Shown in pieces: positions 42,058 through 55,187 of a stretch of DNA of 57,974 nt. Each line of letters starts with the position of its first letter. Within the stretch, counting starts at the first letter, position 1. Position numbers and translations under genes: made by a program. The stretch is from Streptomyces sp. Act143 (lineage in GTDB: Bacteria; Actinomycetota; Actinomycetes; Streptomycetales; Streptomycetaceae). Below the pieces are notes generated by a model. That model worked only from the letters and a program-made list of their open reading frames with translations, made no database searches and was not told the origin of the DNA. The stretch lies in NCBI RefSeq assembly GCF_003143935.1, contig NZ_QFRX01000001.1, positions 2,479,623 to 2,537,596 of the forward strand. The letters run 5' to 3'.

Positions 42058-43910
42058 CCTCCGTGGTGCCCCCCGCCGTGGTCGAACTTCAGCGCCTCGG
42101 CGGGCATCACGACGAACGGCCGCATCATGCCCATGTCCTCGTGCTCCAGGAAGTGGCAGTGGTACATGAACCGGCCGTACGCCCCGTCGAACCGGCCCAT
42201 GATGCGCAGCATCTGACCGCCCGGCACCCGGTAGACGTCCTTGTACCCGAGCTCGTTGGGGGCGAGCGGGACGGTGGCGTCGGGGTCGAAGGCGATCGGT
42301 GCGCGGGTGCCGCCGACCGCCGGGTCGAAGCCGCTCACCACGTACGGGTCCCGCCCGAGCGCCTGGAAGTCGGCCAGGTGGATGTGCATCGGGTGCGGGA
42401 TCGGCGCGAGGTTGAGGAAGCTCCACTGCTCGTGGCTGCCCTCGGCGACGGTGAAGCCCAGGCCGTCGTTGAAGGTCCGCGCCGTGCGCCGGTACGTCCT
42501 GGTGGTGCCGTCCGGTCCGGTGACCTGGATGATCCCCTCGGCCGGGAACTCGATGCCGGTCGGGTCCTCGACCTCGGTCATCTCCCAGATCTCGGGGTGT
42601 CCCCCGCCGCCCTTGGTGCCGGGCGGGGTGAGCACGATCAGCCGGTGGCCGTGCGCCACGTCGTGGGTGAGCCGGCGGAAGGAGCCCGAGAGCACCTCCG
42701 GCAGTTCGAAGGTGTCGGTCTCGCAGCCCTCGCGGACGCGGAACTCCATGACCGCCGGGTAGCGCACGCCGCCCACCGGGTCGGGCACACCTGCGGGCTG
42801 CCCCGGCCCCTTGTTGACCAGCCGGAGCCTGCGGCCCGCGAGGCCGCGGAAGTCGACCAGCAGGTCGAAGCGCTCGGCCGGGGCGGCGGTCAGGGTGGGC
42901 AGGGCACCGTCGAAGTCGATCGGCACCGGGCGCGGCAGCAGGCCGCCGTCGCTGCCGATCTGGTGCACGATGCCCGGCACCGGGTTGTCGTCCTCGTCCA
43001 GGAGGACGAGTTCGTAGATCCGTGCGTTGGACGCGTTGACCAGACGGAAGCGGTACCAGCCGTCGTCCACGTCGGCGTACGGCCAGATGCGGCCGTTGAC
43101 CGTGGTGTACGGGCCCGCGAAGGGCAGGGTCACCGGCTTGCCCGTCTCCGGGTTCGCCGGGTCCACCACGATGGTCTTGTGCAGCAGGCGGCCGTTGAGC
43201 CGGCCGTCCTCGTCGGTGTCGAGGTTGCGGTCGGCCAGCAGCAGCGGGATCTCCCGTTCCCCGTCGGGCAGGTGCAGGGCGTCCTCCTCGTCGTCACGGA
43301 CGAGGTAGGTGCCGTACAGGCCCGCCATCACGTTCCACCGGGTGATGTTCATGGCGTGGTCGTGGTACCACCACTGGACCGCCTGGTGGTCGTTCGGGTA
43401 CTCGGAGAGCTGGGCGTCGCCGAAGCCGACCGCGTTGTCCGCCCAGCCGTCGTTGCCGCCGCCGGTCTGCGCGCCGTGGAGATGCGTCACCGACCATGCG
43501 GGCAGGGCGGCCACGTCCTCGCTGGGCTTGACGCCCTCGCGGCCCGGTTCGGTGGTGGCGGGCGCGGTGCCCGGCGGGCGCACCGGCACCTCGACGGCGG
43601 TGACCGGGTACTCGCTGCCCTTGGGAATGCGGTTGGTCCAAGCGATGCGGACGCGCTGTCCGCGCCGCACCTCGATGGTGGGGCCGGGCACCATGCCCTC
43701 GTAGCCCCACATCAGGGTCGGCGGCAGCTGCGGGTGCAGCCGGACCCAGGTCGGGTGCAGGGCGATCTCCGTCTCGCGCAGCACGTCGCCCACCTCGGGC
43801 CGCAGGACCGGCGGGACGGGTAACGGCGCCACGTACGGCGTCAGTTCACCCGGTACCGGCGCCTGTTCCCTCGTGTCGCTCTCGGTGATCCTCTCGATGA
43901 TCTCGGTCAA
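42042..43910 (-). CDS. Multicopper oxidase, phenoxazinone synthase/CotA-like
   Basis: This protein of about 622 residues has three cupredoxin domains and all four copper motifs: [26 protein letters not shown] and [15 protein letters not shown]. The axial Met is in the last one. There is no signal peptide, as in CotA and phenoxazinone synthase. It should oxidise phenolic or aminophenolic compounds with reduction of oxygen to water. TTG 43910 with GGGGG upstream is the proposed start; a longer version from 44030 would translate a 13-bp tandem repeat. A His/Gly-rich tail ends the protein ([12 protein letters not shown]). Confidence 0.88.
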   Translation of the reverse strand: MTEIIERITESDTREQAPVPGELTPYVAPLPVPPVLRPEVGDVLRETEIALHPTWVRLHPQLPPTLMWGYEGMVPGPTIEVRRGQRVRIAWTNRIPKGSEYPVTAVEVPVRPPGTAPATTEPGREGVKPSEDVAALPAWSVTHLHGAQTGGGNDGWADNAVGFGDAQLSEYPNDHQAVQWWYHDHAMNITRWNVMAGLYGTYLVRDDEEDALHLPDGEREIPLLLADRNLDTDEDGRLNGRLLHKTIVVDPANPETGKPVTLPFAGPYTTVNGRIWPYADVDDGWYRFRLVNASNARIYELVLLDEDDNPVPGIVHQIGSDGGLLPRPVPIDFDGALPTLTAAPAERFDLLVDFRGLAGRRLRLVNKGPGQPAGVPDPVGGVRYPAVMEFRVREGCETDTFELPEVLSGSFRRLTHDVAHGHRLIVLTPPGTKGGGGHPEIWEMTEVEDPTGIEFPAEGIIQVTGPDGTTRTYRRTARTFNDGLGFTVAEGSHEQWSFLNLAPIPHPMHIHLADFQALGRDPYVVSGFDPAVGGTRAPIAFDPDATVPLAPNELGYKDVYRVPGGQMLRIMGRFDGAYGRFMYHCHFLEHEDMGMMRPFVVMPAEALKFDHGGGHHGGHTAG

Positions 43911-43922
43911 GATCGAAACCCC

Positions 43923-43974
43923 CGTGTGTTCCGTTCGTGTATTCCGTGCGTGTGTTCCGTGCGTGTGGTCCCCT
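43923..43974. repeat. 13-bp tandem repeat x4 upstream of the multicopper oxidase
   Basis: Four units of CGTGTGTTCCGTG with one to five mismatches run from 43923, 43936, 43949 and 43962. They lie just upstream of the proposed TTG start, between divergent genes. They could be regulator sites or slippage products. Confidence 0.7.
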
Positions 43975-44101
43975 CGCCCCGGAAGACCCGGTCGCCTCGC
44001 CGCGGGTTGCCTGAATGTCCCGTTCCGCACGAGAAGGTTCCGAAAACCGCAAACGGAATCATCAAGTCCTGTTGTCGGTGGCGGCTGTTACGTTCTGTTG
44101 C

Positions 44102-47914
<3,813 letters not shown>

Positions 47915-48664
47915 TCAACCGGCCCGCACCGCCCGGCCCACCTCCGCCCGCAGCGCCACGAACTCCGGCAGTCCGCGGGTCCCGATCTGCTCCCGCTCGC
48001 CCGGCAGGTCGACCGGCAGGTCGAGGACGACGTGGGAGCCCGGTCCCGGCGACAGGACGACGACGCGGTCGCCGACGTAGACGCTCTCGTCGATGTCGTG
48101 GGTGACGAACACGATGGTCGTGCCGTCGGTGCGGTGGACCTCCAGGAGGAGGTCCTCCAGGTCCTCCCGGGTCTGGGCGTCCAGGGAGCCGAAGGGCTCG
48201 TCCATGAGCAGCAGGGAGGGGCGGCAGACCAGGGCGCGGGCGATGGCGACGCGCTGCTGCATGCCGCCGGAGAGCTGCCACGGGTGGCGGCGGGCGGTGC
48301 CGTCGAGACCGACGCGCTCCAGGATGCGCTCGGCCTCGGCGCGACGCCCGGCGCGGCCGAGGCCCTGGCGGCGCAGCGGGAGGGCGACGTTGTCGCGGAC
48401 CGTGAGCCAGGGGTAGAGGGAGCGGCCGTAGTCCTGGAAGACGACCGCGAGCCGGTCGGGCACACCGGTGACGGGGACGCCGTCGACGGTGACCTTGCCC
48501 TCACGGGCGGGCAGCAGCCCGGCGACGGTGCGCAGCAGGGTGGACTTGCCGCAGCCGGAGGGGCCGACCACGCAGAGGAGCTGGCCGTCGGGGACGGTGA
48601 GGGTGAGGTCGTGCAGGACCGGGTGGTCGCCGTAGTACTGGGCGACTGCGTCGAGGCGGAGCAT
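47915..48664 (-). CDS. Nitrate/sulfonate/taurine-type ABC ATPase
   Basis: This 249-residue ATPase has Walker A VGPSGCGKSTLLR, Q-loop VFQDYGRSLYPWL, signature LSGGMQQRVAIA, Walker B LLLMDEPFGSLD and the switch FVTHDIDE. It is the last gene of a four-gene importer (binding protein, permease, permease, ATPase). Having two permease genes indicates a heterodimeric channel, unlike the single-permease sulfonate system at 1.2-4.0 kb. Confidence 0.92.
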   Translation of the reverse strand: MLRLDAVAQYYGDHPVLHDLTLTVPDGQLLCVVGPSGCGKSTLLRTVAGLLPAREGKVTVDGVPVTGVPDRLAVVFQDYGRSLYPWLTVRDNVALPLRRQGLGRAGRRAEAERILERVGLDGTARRHPWQLSGGMQQRVAIARALVCRPSLLLMDEPFGSLDAQTREDLEDLLLEVHRTDGTTIVFVTHDIDESVYVGDRVVVLSPGPGSHVVLDLPVDLPGEREQIGTRGLPEFVALRAEVGRAVRAG

Positions 48665-48717
48665 GCGGTCGCGTCACCTGGCCCGGGGGTCGTGGGGTGG
48701 CTCTGTACGGATACGGG

Positions 48718-49770
48718 TCATGCGGTCGCCCTTCCGCTGCCGACGAGGCGCTTCTCGACCGCCAGCAGGCCGGTGTTGAGCACGTGGCCGAGGATGCCGA
48801 GCAGGACCAGCGCCGCCCATACGGTGAGCAGGTCGGAGCGGGTCTGGGCGTCGGTGAGCGTGAAGCCGATGCCGTTGGCGGTGCCCGGCAGCAGTTCCGA
48901 GAACACCATGAGGATGAGGGAGAGGGAAAGGCTCAGCCGCAGGCCCGCGAAGATGCGGGGCAGGGCGGCGGGGAGGATCAGGAACAGCAGCCTCTCGGCG
49001 GGGCCCAGGCGGAGTACGGCGGCGACATCGAGGCGGAGCGGGTCGGTGTTGCGGGCGCCCTCCGCGGTGTTGATCAGCACCGGCCAGACGGCGCTGAAGA
49101 CGATCGACGCGATCTGCATGGGCGTACCGAAGTCGAAGACCACGACGAACACCGGGACCAGGGCGGGCGGCGGGACGGCCCGCGCGAACTGGAGGACGGG
49201 GTTGCAGAGCGCGTACGCGCGCGGAGAGCGGCCGATCGCGACGCCGAGCGCGATCCCGGCGACGGCGGCGAGCGCGAACCCGGCGGCCATCCGCCCGAGG
49301 CTGGGGAGGATGTCGGCGACGGCGGCCTCGGTGAAGAAGGCGTGCCGGACAGGGCCCGAGAACCACAGGTCGTACATGTGGCGGGCGATACGTGCGGGTG
49401 GCGGAAAGTAGACGCTGCCGTGCGCACGGGCGACCACCTCCCACCCCGCCACGACAAGGACGAGGACGACCCAACGGAGAAGGGCGTGCCGGAGGCCGGT
49501 GGGGATGCGGGGGCGGGTGGGGGGTGGGGCGGGGGTGGCCCGGGAGCCGGTGGAGGGCGGGGCGGGGCCACTCCGGGTGCCGGCGAGGGACGTCGCGGGG
49601 GCGGTGCCGGGGTGGCCGGGGGAAGCCTTCGGGGGTTGTCCGCGCGAACCCGGCTCAGGCTCGGCCGCCGGCCCGCCCGGACGCGCGCCCTCCTCCGAAC
49701 CCGCACCCACCTCCCGGTCCGCGCCCACGTCCCCGGCCCCCCGCCCGTCGACCTCCTCGCCCCCGCTCAC
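48718..49770 (-). CDS. ABC permease with long low-complexity N-terminus
   Basis: This 350-residue protein starts at GTG 49770, which overlaps the stop of the preceding permease gene (GTGA). About 95 residues rich in Gly, Pro, Glu and Ser precede the first membrane helix (LLRWVVLVLVVAGWEVVA); the rest is a normal SsuC/TauC-like permease with LGPAERLLFLILPAALPRIFAG as the EAA loop. The long extension is unusual and may be tolerated slippage or a later start; no internal ATG follows it closely. Confidence 0.85.
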   Translation of the reverse strand: MSGGEEVDGRGAGDVGADREVGAGSEEGARPGGPAAEPEPGSRGQPPKASPGHPGTAPATSLAGTRSGPAPPSTGSRATPAPPPTRPRIPTGLRHALLRWVVLVLVVAGWEVVARAHGSVYFPPPARIARHMYDLWFSGPVRHAFFTEAAVADILPSLGRMAAGFALAAVAGIALGVAIGRSPRAYALCNPVLQFARAVPPPALVPVFVVVFDFGTPMQIASIVFSAVWPVLINTAEGARNTDPLRLDVAAVLRLGPAERLLFLILPAALPRIFAGLRLSLSLSLILMVFSELLPGTANGIGFTLTDAQTRSDLLTVWAALVLLGILGHVLNTGLLAVEKRLVGSGRATA

Positions 49771-50582
49771 GTCCCCACCCCGATGCCCCGTTCCCGTTCC
49801 CTCTCCCGTTCCCGTTCCCGCTCCCCCGCCGTCCACGGGAACAGCCGGCGTTCGCCCCACACCAGCACCCCGTTGATGACCAGGCCCAGCGCTCCTGCCC
49901 ACACCACACCCGCCAGGACGTCCCGGGTACCGTCCGTGGCCAGACCCGCCTGGGCGATGAAGATGCCGAGGCCCTCGCCGAAGCCGGAGAGGATCTCGGT
50001 GGCGACGGCCAGGATGAGGGCGACGGCCGCCGAGATGCGGATGCCGGCGGCGATGAAGGGGGCGGTGCCGGGGAGTTCGACGCGGAGCAGCACTGCCAGG
50101 CGGCCGAAGCCGAAGGCGCGGAGGGTGTCCTTGGCGAGGGGGTCGGTCTCGCCGAGGCCGTAGACGGTGTTGAAGAGGATCGGCCACACGCAGGCGTACG
50201 TGACGAGTGCGACCTTCGTCTCCGTGCCCGAGCCGAGCAGCAGGGACACCAGCGGAATCAGCGCCACGGACGGCAGGGGCCGCAGGAACTCCACGATCGC
50301 GCGGACGGCCGCGTCGACGACCGGCACGCTGCCCAGCAGCAGGCCCAGCGGGACCGCGAGGGCGACGGCCAGCGCGAGTCCGAGCGCCCAGGCGCGCAGC
50401 GTGGCCCCGACGCCTTGCAGGAACTCCTCGTCGCCCGCCAACTCCACGGCTCGTCGCAGGACTTCGGATGCCGGAGGCAGGTAGCTGCGGCGCACGACCC
50501 CGGCCCGGCTCACCGCCTCGCACACCCCGAAGGCGAGCAGCACCCCGAGCGCCCCGAGCACCAGCTCCTGCCGCAGCCTCAC
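49767..50582 (-). CDS. ABC permease (nitrate/sulfonate/taurine type)
   Basis: This 271-residue permease has about six membrane helices and the EAA loop FGFGRLAVLLRVELPGTAPFI. The C-terminal tail is a run of alternating Glu-Arg encoded by a 6-base microsatellite (GAACGG-type units, about 49789-49826). Such a tract can expand or contract by slippage and sits just before the overlapping start of the second permease, so length changes could affect coupling. Confidence 0.88.
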   Translation of the reverse strand: MRLRQELVLGALGVLLAFGVCEAVSRAGVVRRSYLPPASEVLRRAVELAGDEEFLQGVGATLRAWALGLALAVALAVPLGLLLGSVPVVDAAVRAIVEFLRPLPSVALIPLVSLLLGSGTETKVALVTYACVWPILFNTVYGLGETDPLAKDTLRAFGFGRLAVLLRVELPGTAPFIAAGIRISAAVALILAVATEILSGFGEGLGIFIAQAGLATDGTRDVLAGVVWAGALGLVINGVLVWGERRLFPWTAGERERERERERERGIGVGT

Positions 50583-50616
50583 TTCACGTCCCCGCGTCCC
50601 GTTTCTTTCTGGTCCG

Positions 50617-51633
50617 TCACTTCACCAGCAACACCGCGGGGTCGAGCGGCTTCTTCAGCATCCCCCGCTTCTTCATGAGATCGGTGAGCCGGGCGATCTG
50701 CTCGGCGTCCGCCGTCGGCGGGAAGACCGGCAGGTCGATCTTCCTGGCCTGCTCCGACGTCACCTTGGTGTACGTCGGCAGAATGTCCCGTACGGCCTCC
50801 GGGTCCTTGGCCGCGATCTGCACGGCGGCCTTGAGGGCGCGCTGAAACGCGGCGAGCGTCCTGACGTTCCCGGACGCGTACCGCTTCGTCGTGAGGTAGC
50901 CGCTGAGCGGGATGGACTGCACCGGCGCGGACGCGCCGTCCACCAGCACCCGCGCCCCGAGCTCGTCCTGGATGGCGCTGTCGAAGGGCTCGACCACGTG
51001 CACGGCGTCGACCTGCCCCTTGTCGAGCGCGGCGCCCATCTGCGGGAACGGGATCTGCCGGTAGACGGGCTTGCCGGCCCCCTGTTCCGCCATGATCTCG
51101 TCGAAGGTCAGCGACTGGACGTTGTTGAGGACGTTGACGGCGAGTTTCCGGCCGGTCAGGTCGGCCACCGACTTGATGTCCGAGTCCTTCGGGACCAGTA
51201 CCTCCATCATGCGCGGCGCGGCCCGGATCGCCTCGGCGACGATGCGGACGTCGAGGGTGCCCTTCTCCTGGGCCTGGAAGTAGGTGACGTAGTTCGCGCT
51301 CGCGACCATGTCGATCTGGCCCTTGGACAGGGCCGGCAGCGCCTGGAGGCTCTGCTGGATCTGCTGGATGCGGACGTCCAGCCCCTCCTTCTCGAACAGG
51401 CCGCGGTCCTGCGCGAGGTAGAGCATGGCGCTGTCGACCAGCGGCAGCGCGGCCACGGTGACCTTAGTGCGCCCGCCGTCGGCCACGCCGGAGTCATCGT
51501 CGTCGCCGCAGGCCGCCGACGTCAGCGCGAGGGCCGTCGCCAGCACCGCCGCCGCGCCTCTTCTCACTCGCGACGCCTGTCCGGCTCGTCCCGCCCTGTC
51601 CGTTCGTCCCGTGCACCCTCGACCCAGCGCCAT
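50617..51633 (-). CDS. ABC substrate-binding lipoprotein (SsuA/ThiY/NMT1-like)
   Basis: This 338-residue protein has a long basic n-region, a hydrophobic core and the lipobox TSAAC. The mature part matches the NMT1/SsuA family (VTVAALPLVDSAMLYLAQDRGLFEKEGLDV then SKGQIDMVASANYVTYF). It heads the four-gene importer. A nearer start than 51633 is possible because the n-region is long. Ligand candidates are sulfonates, nitrate, or pyrimidine precursors of thiamine; none can be chosen from sequence alone. Confidence 0.88.
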   Translation of the reverse strand: MALGRGCTGRTDRAGRAGQASRVRRGAAAVLATALALTSAACGDDDDSGVADGGRTKVTVAALPLVDSAMLYLAQDRGLFEKEGLDVRIQQIQQSLQALPALSKGQIDMVASANYVTYFQAQEKGTLDVRIVAEAIRAAPRMMEVLVPKDSDIKSVADLTGRKLAVNVLNNVQSLTFDEIMAEQGAGKPVYRQIPFPQMGAALDKGQVDAVHVVEPFDSAIQDELGARVLVDGASAPVQSIPLSGYLTTKRYASGNVRTLAAFQRALKAAVQIAAKDPEAVRDILPTYTKVTSEQARKIDLPVFPPTADAEQIARLTDLMKKRGMLKKPLDPAVLLVK

Positions 51634-51730
51634 GGGCGCATGATGACGCCCGACTTGGCATGATCACTACATACAAGCCAGCCGAATCGACGTTCTTGGA
51701 AAATCCCGAGGCGTCGGCCACCGTGGTCGC
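51634..51730. promoter_or_regulatory. Divergent promoter region, ABC importer / P450
   Basis: This 97-base AT-richer gap separates the divergent importer and P450 starts and must contain both promoters. I do not see a symmetric operator. Confidence 0.35.
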
Positions 51731-52999
51731 ATGACCCCTACGGCGCCCACCGCCCCGCCGGTTCCCGATGTGTTCGACCCCCGCCGGTACGCGGCCGGGG
51801 TGCCGTACGACGCCTATCGCGTCCTGCGCGACCACCACCCCGTGGCCTGGCAGGAGGAGCCCGAGGTGCTGGACTGGCCCGCCGGTCCGGGGTTCTGGGC
51901 GGTGACCCGGCACGCGGACGTGGTGCGGGTGCTCCGGGACCCGGGGACGTTCTCCTCCTGTCTCGGCGCGACCCAGATCCGCGACCCCGACCCCGCCGAC
52001 CTGCCGTTCATCCGGCGCATGATGCTCAATCAGGACCCGCCGCGACACGGGAGGTTGCGGCGCCTGGTCAGCCGGGCGTTCACCCCGGCGCGCATCGCCC
52101 GCTTCACCGAGGTCGCCGGGGAACGGGCCCGCACCCTGTTCACCCACGCCCTGGAGACGGCCCGGTCCGCGGACGGCACCGTCGACCTCGTCGCCGCGGT
52201 CACCGACGACTACGCCCTGCTCAACCTCGCCGACCTGCTCGGCGTCCCGGAGGAGGACCGCGGACTGCTGCTCCACTGGACGCGGCGGGTCATCGGCTAC
52301 CAGGACCCCGACGAGGCCGGCGCCCCGATGCGGGACGCGGCGGGCAGACCCGTCAACCCGCGCTCCCCCGCGCTGCTCCAGGACATGTTCGCGTACGCCC
52401 GCCGACTGGCCGCGCACAAACGCCGTCACCCGGCGGACGACGTCATGACCACCCTCGCCGAGGAGGCCGAACTCGCCGACGGCGAGCTGGAGATGTTCTT
52501 CTTCCTCCTCACGGTCGCGGGCAACGACACCGTCCGCAGCGCGGCCCCCGGCGGGCTGCTGGCCCTGGCCGAGCACCCGGCGTCGTACGCCCGACTGCGC
52601 GCCGGTGACGTCGAACTCACCACCGCGGTCGACGAGTTGCTGCGCTGGCACCCACCCGTGCTCTCCTTCCGCCGCACCGCCGTACGCGACACCGAACTGG
52701 CGGGCCGCCGCATCCCGGCCGGTGACAAAGTCGTCGTCTTCCACGCCTCCGCCAACCGGGACGAGCGGGTCTTCGACGCCCCGGACCGGCTGGAGCTGTC
52801 CCGTGCGCCGAACCCGCACGTGTCCTTCGGCGACGGCCCCCACGTCTGCCTCGGCGCGCACTTCGCGCGGCTGCAACTGCGGGTGCTGTACGCGGAGGCG
52901 CTGCGCGCGCTGCCGGTCCTGCGGACGGCCGGACCGGCCCGCCGACTGGTGTCCAATTTCATCAACGGGCTCAAGTCCTTGCCGGTACATGTCAGTTGA
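51731..52999 (+). CDS. Cytochrome P450
   Basis: This 422-residue soluble bacterial P450 starts at ATG 51731. It has the I-helix oxygen-activation motif AGNDT (263-267), the K-helix E-x-x-R in DELLRWHPP, and the heme loop FGDGPHVCLGAHFA with Cys373. The I-helix has Asn before the acid-alcohol pair where Gly-x-Asp/Glu-Thr is more usual. It resembles actinobacterial CYP124/CYP125-like enzymes, which hydroxylate lipids or terpenoids. No ferredoxin gene is adjacent. Its stop is six bases from the convergent DUF89 stop. Confidence 0.93.
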   Translation: MTPTAPTAPPVPDVFDPRRYAAGVPYDAYRVLRDHHPVAWQEEPEVLDWPAGPGFWAVTRHADVVRVLRDPGTFSSCLGATQIRDPDPADLPFIRRMMLNQDPPRHGRLRRLVSRAFTPARIARFTEVAGERARTLFTHALETARSADGTVDLVAAVTDDYALLNLADLLGVPEEDRGLLLHWTRRVIGYQDPDEAGAPMRDAAGRPVNPRSPALLQDMFAYARRLAAHKRRHPADDVMTTLAEEAELADGELEMFFFLLTVAGNDTVRSAAPGGLLALAEHPASYARLRAGDVELTTAVDELLRWHPPVLSFRRTAVRDTELAGRRIPAGDKVVVFHASANRDERVFDAPDRLELSRAPNPHVSFGDGPHVCLGAHFARLQLRVLYAEALRALPVLRTAGPARRLVSNFINGLKSLPVHVS

Positions 53000-53005
53000 G
53001 GGACG

Positions 53006-54256
53006 TCACCGCTGCCGCACCTGGATCAGCGCATGCGTCCCCCCGGTCCGCCACGCCTGCCCCTCCGCTGCCACCAGGGCGGCCTCCGTGGCGGGCGTGA
53101 GGCCGGTGATCACATCGGACTTCAGGGTGCGCAGGGCCGCGACCGGGCCCGGGAAGTGGGCGGTGACGCCGGCGAACGGCGTGGTCGGGGGCCAGTTCCG
53201 ATCGCCCACCAGGCGGCGGTAGTTGAGGTCGCCCTTGAGGACGGTCAGCGTGCCGTCGGCGAGTTCGCCGCGCAGGTCGTCGGGCATGGCCTCGTACGGC
53301 AGCGGGGCGCAGGAGAAGGCGTGCGCCCGGACCGTGAGCCGGCCGTCGGCCATCGCCGACCACAGCTCGTGGCCGTACGCGGCGGCCGCGCCCCGCGCAC
53401 GGGTCAGCCGGCGCAGGGCGTCGACCACGTCGGCGGTGGTGGCGTCGGACACGTAGTACGGGTACGGCTTGACGTGCAGGACGGCCCGCCGGGCCCGGCC
53501 GTGGGTGAGGAGGTGGGCGATCAGGAGCAGGTCGGGGACGAGTTCGCGGCCCGCGTTGTCGGCGACGAGGCACAGGGTGTCCGCGCCGTCGAGCAGCGAC
53601 CAGAGGGCAGCGCTGTCGTCGGCGACGAGTCCGGGGACGGCGGCGCGGACCTCGGCGCCCTCGTCGGACAGCCGGAAACCGAGGTCGGCGCGGTTGCCCC
53701 ACAGGGAGCCGTGCAGCAGGGCCGCGGCCTGTTCGTCGACCGGGCGGTCCGCCAGGTCGTCCAGCGCGGCCAGTTCCTCGTCGGTCTCGGGGGCGTCGAG
53801 CTCGGCGAGCTTGAACGGGCGGAAGGGGTCCACGCCTTGCCAGGGCCCCGGGCCGAAGTACCCCACGGCGTCGAGGAGTCGACGGTAGAACCAGCTCTCG
53901 GACCACAGCCAGGGGATGTCGAACCAGGACAGCCCGGCGTACTCGTCCATCCCCCAGGCCGCCCAGGACGCGCGGCCCGGCGCGTCGGCGGGGAGCGGCT
54001 CGATCACGCCCTTGGTGCAGTTCTCCAGCAGCGCGTCGAGGGCGTGATGCTGCTCCGGGCCGTAGGGGAACGCCTCCCGCACCTGCCGCACGATCGCGGG
54101 ATGCCGTTCGGCGAGCACGCTGTGCGGGAACGAGCCGGGCTCGTCGGCGAGCAGCACGGGAGCGGCCGGAGCTCCGGGCACGACCGGAGCACCGGGAGCA
54201 GCGGAAGCCGGGGACGGGTGGGACGGCTCGGGCGGGGTGTGGGGCATGGGCGTCAC
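53006..54256 (-). CDS. DUF89 / ARMT1-like damage-control phosphatase
   Basis: This 416-residue protein starts at GTG 54256 with GGGAG upstream. A Pro/Ala-rich leader of about 40 residues precedes the DUF89 domain. Family motifs are visible: SLWGNRADLGFRL, LVADNAGRELVPDLLLI (metal-binding Asp and Asn) and VLKGDLNYRRLVGDR. The family hydrolyses damaged or over-reactive phosphometabolites such as sugar phosphates. It begins 13 bases after the cprB-like stop and is probably co-transcribed with that regulator. Confidence 0.88.
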   Translation of the reverse strand: MTPMPHTPPEPSHPSPASAAPGAPVVPGAPAAPVLLADEPGSFPHSVLAERHPAIVRQVREAFPYGPEQHHALDALLENCTKGVIEPLPADAPGRASWAAWGMDEYAGLSWFDIPWLWSESWFYRRLLDAVGYFGPGPWQGVDPFRPFKLAELDAPETDEELAALDDLADRPVDEQAAALLHGSLWGNRADLGFRLSDEGAEVRAAVPGLVADDSAALWSLLDGADTLCLVADNAGRELVPDLLLIAHLLTHGRARRAVLHVKPYPYYVSDATTADVVDALRRLTRARGAAAAYGHELWSAMADGRLTVRAHAFSCAPLPYEAMPDDLRGELADGTLTVLKGDLNYRRLVGDRNWPPTTPFAGVTAHFPGPVAALRTLKSDVITGLTPATEAALVAAEGQAWRTGGTHALIQVRQR

Positions 54257-54269
54257 CGTACCGCTCCCG

Positions 54270-54917
54270 TCAGGGGATTCTGATCTCCCGCTCCAGCTGG
54301 GTGGTGAGGCTCAGATAGCGGGCGCGGCGGGGTACCGGCACCATGCCGCGGATCAGGAGGTGCCACATCTCGGCCAGCCGGCGCGGATGGCGGGTGACGG
54401 GCTCCAGTGAGCGGCCGACGACACGGAGGCCGACGAGGGAACTGACCAGGGAGTGGGCGACGGCATCGACATCGATGTCCGGATGGAGGTCGGCGTCCTT
54501 GACCGCGCCGAGGAGTTTGCGGGTGGCGATGTCCAGCCATTCCTCGAAGGGGTGGGTGAGCGGCTGCGGTACTTCCAGTCCGCCGATGGTCAGGCGGAGT
54601 CCGGCTCTGGGGACGGGGCCCTCGACGGACAGCCGCGCGTTTCCGAAGGTGATGCGGATCAGGGCTTCGAGGTGGGAGAAGCCCCGGCTGTCCATCTCGA
54701 CGGCCAGCCGGCGCAGGGTTCTGGACTGAATCTCAAGGATGGCGTGAGCGAGATCCTGCTTCGCCGCGAAGTGGAAGTAGAGGGCGCCCTTGGTGACTTG
54801 GGCGTGCTCGACGATGTCGCTCAGGCTGGTCGACTCGTACCCCTGCCGGTCGAACAGATCCGCTGCGGCGGCGATGATCGCCGCTCGGGTCTGTTCGGCG
54901 CGTAACTGCCTAGCCAT
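54270..54917 (-). CDS. cprB: Gamma-butyrolactone receptor-type TetR regulator, CprB orthologue
   Basis: This 215-residue protein closely follows S. coelicolor CprB as I remember it: MARQLRAEQTRA at the start, the helix-turn-helix TSLSDIVEHAQVTKGALYFHF, the HAILEIQSRTLRRLA helix, and the ending GMVPVPRRARYLSL. It belongs to the ScbR/ArpA family, which represses antibiotic and sporulation genes and is released by small diffusible signals. No gamma-butyrolactone synthase (ScbA/AfsA) gene is adjacent, so it may be a pseudo-receptor or sense another ligand. A partial inverted repeat like an autoregulatory element lies 40 bases upstream. The DUF89 gene follows in the operon. Confidence 0.92.
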   Translation of the reverse strand: MARQLRAEQTRAAIIAAAADLFDRQGYESTSLSDIVEHAQVTKGALYFHFAAKQDLAHAILEIQSRTLRRLAVEMDSRGFSHLEALIRITFGNARLSVEGPVPRAGLRLTIGGLEVPQPLTHPFEEWLDIATRKLLGAVKDADLHPDIDVDAVAHSLVSSLVGLRVVGRSLEPVTRHPRRLAEMWHLLIRGMVPVPRRARYLSLTTQLEREIRIP

Positions 54918-54956
54918 CGATGGGACTCTCCTGGGGGCCGAGAAAGCAGGACCGAA

Positions 54957-54983
54957 AAGAACAGGCCATGCCGTTTGTTTCTT
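54957..54983. promoter_or_regulatory. Candidate butyrolactone autoregulatory element upstream of cprB
   Basis: AAGAACA at the left and TGTTTCTT at the right form an imperfect inverted repeat with an inner GCC/CCG core. The right half (CCGTTTGTTTCTT) resembles the CGGTTTGT half of known ARE sites. It lies 40 bases upstream of the cprB start in an AT-richer gap, where self-repression would act. Confidence 0.45.
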
Positions 54984-55130
54984 ACTCCCCGTACACGATA
55001 TCTCACCGTACGACGGTCATCCGAGGGCACCTCAATTCCCTTCAGCCTTCAGACCTCCCACAACTTATTCACTATTTGCGTGCAGGGCGCAATGGGGCCG
55101 ATAAGAAACCGGTCGCTCAGTACAGAAAAA
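54984..55130. other. Gap between cprB promoter and protease terminator
   Basis: This stretch is AT-richer than its surroundings. It probably holds the cprB -35/-10 elements on the minus strand. It carries no credible gene. Confidence 0.3.
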
Positions 55131-55171
55131 GGCGGGCCGACCGGTGCCCCATCCGCACCGGTCGGCCCGCC
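55131..55171 (-). terminator. Strong intrinsic terminator of the S8 protease gene
   Basis: GGCGGGCCGACCGGTGC pairs perfectly with its complement over 17 bases around a 7-base loop. On the minus strand the hairpin is followed by TTTTTCTG. It lies 16 bases after the protease stop. This is the clearest terminator in the window. Confidence 0.93.
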
Positions 55172-55187
55172 CGTTCGGCGGGGTGGC

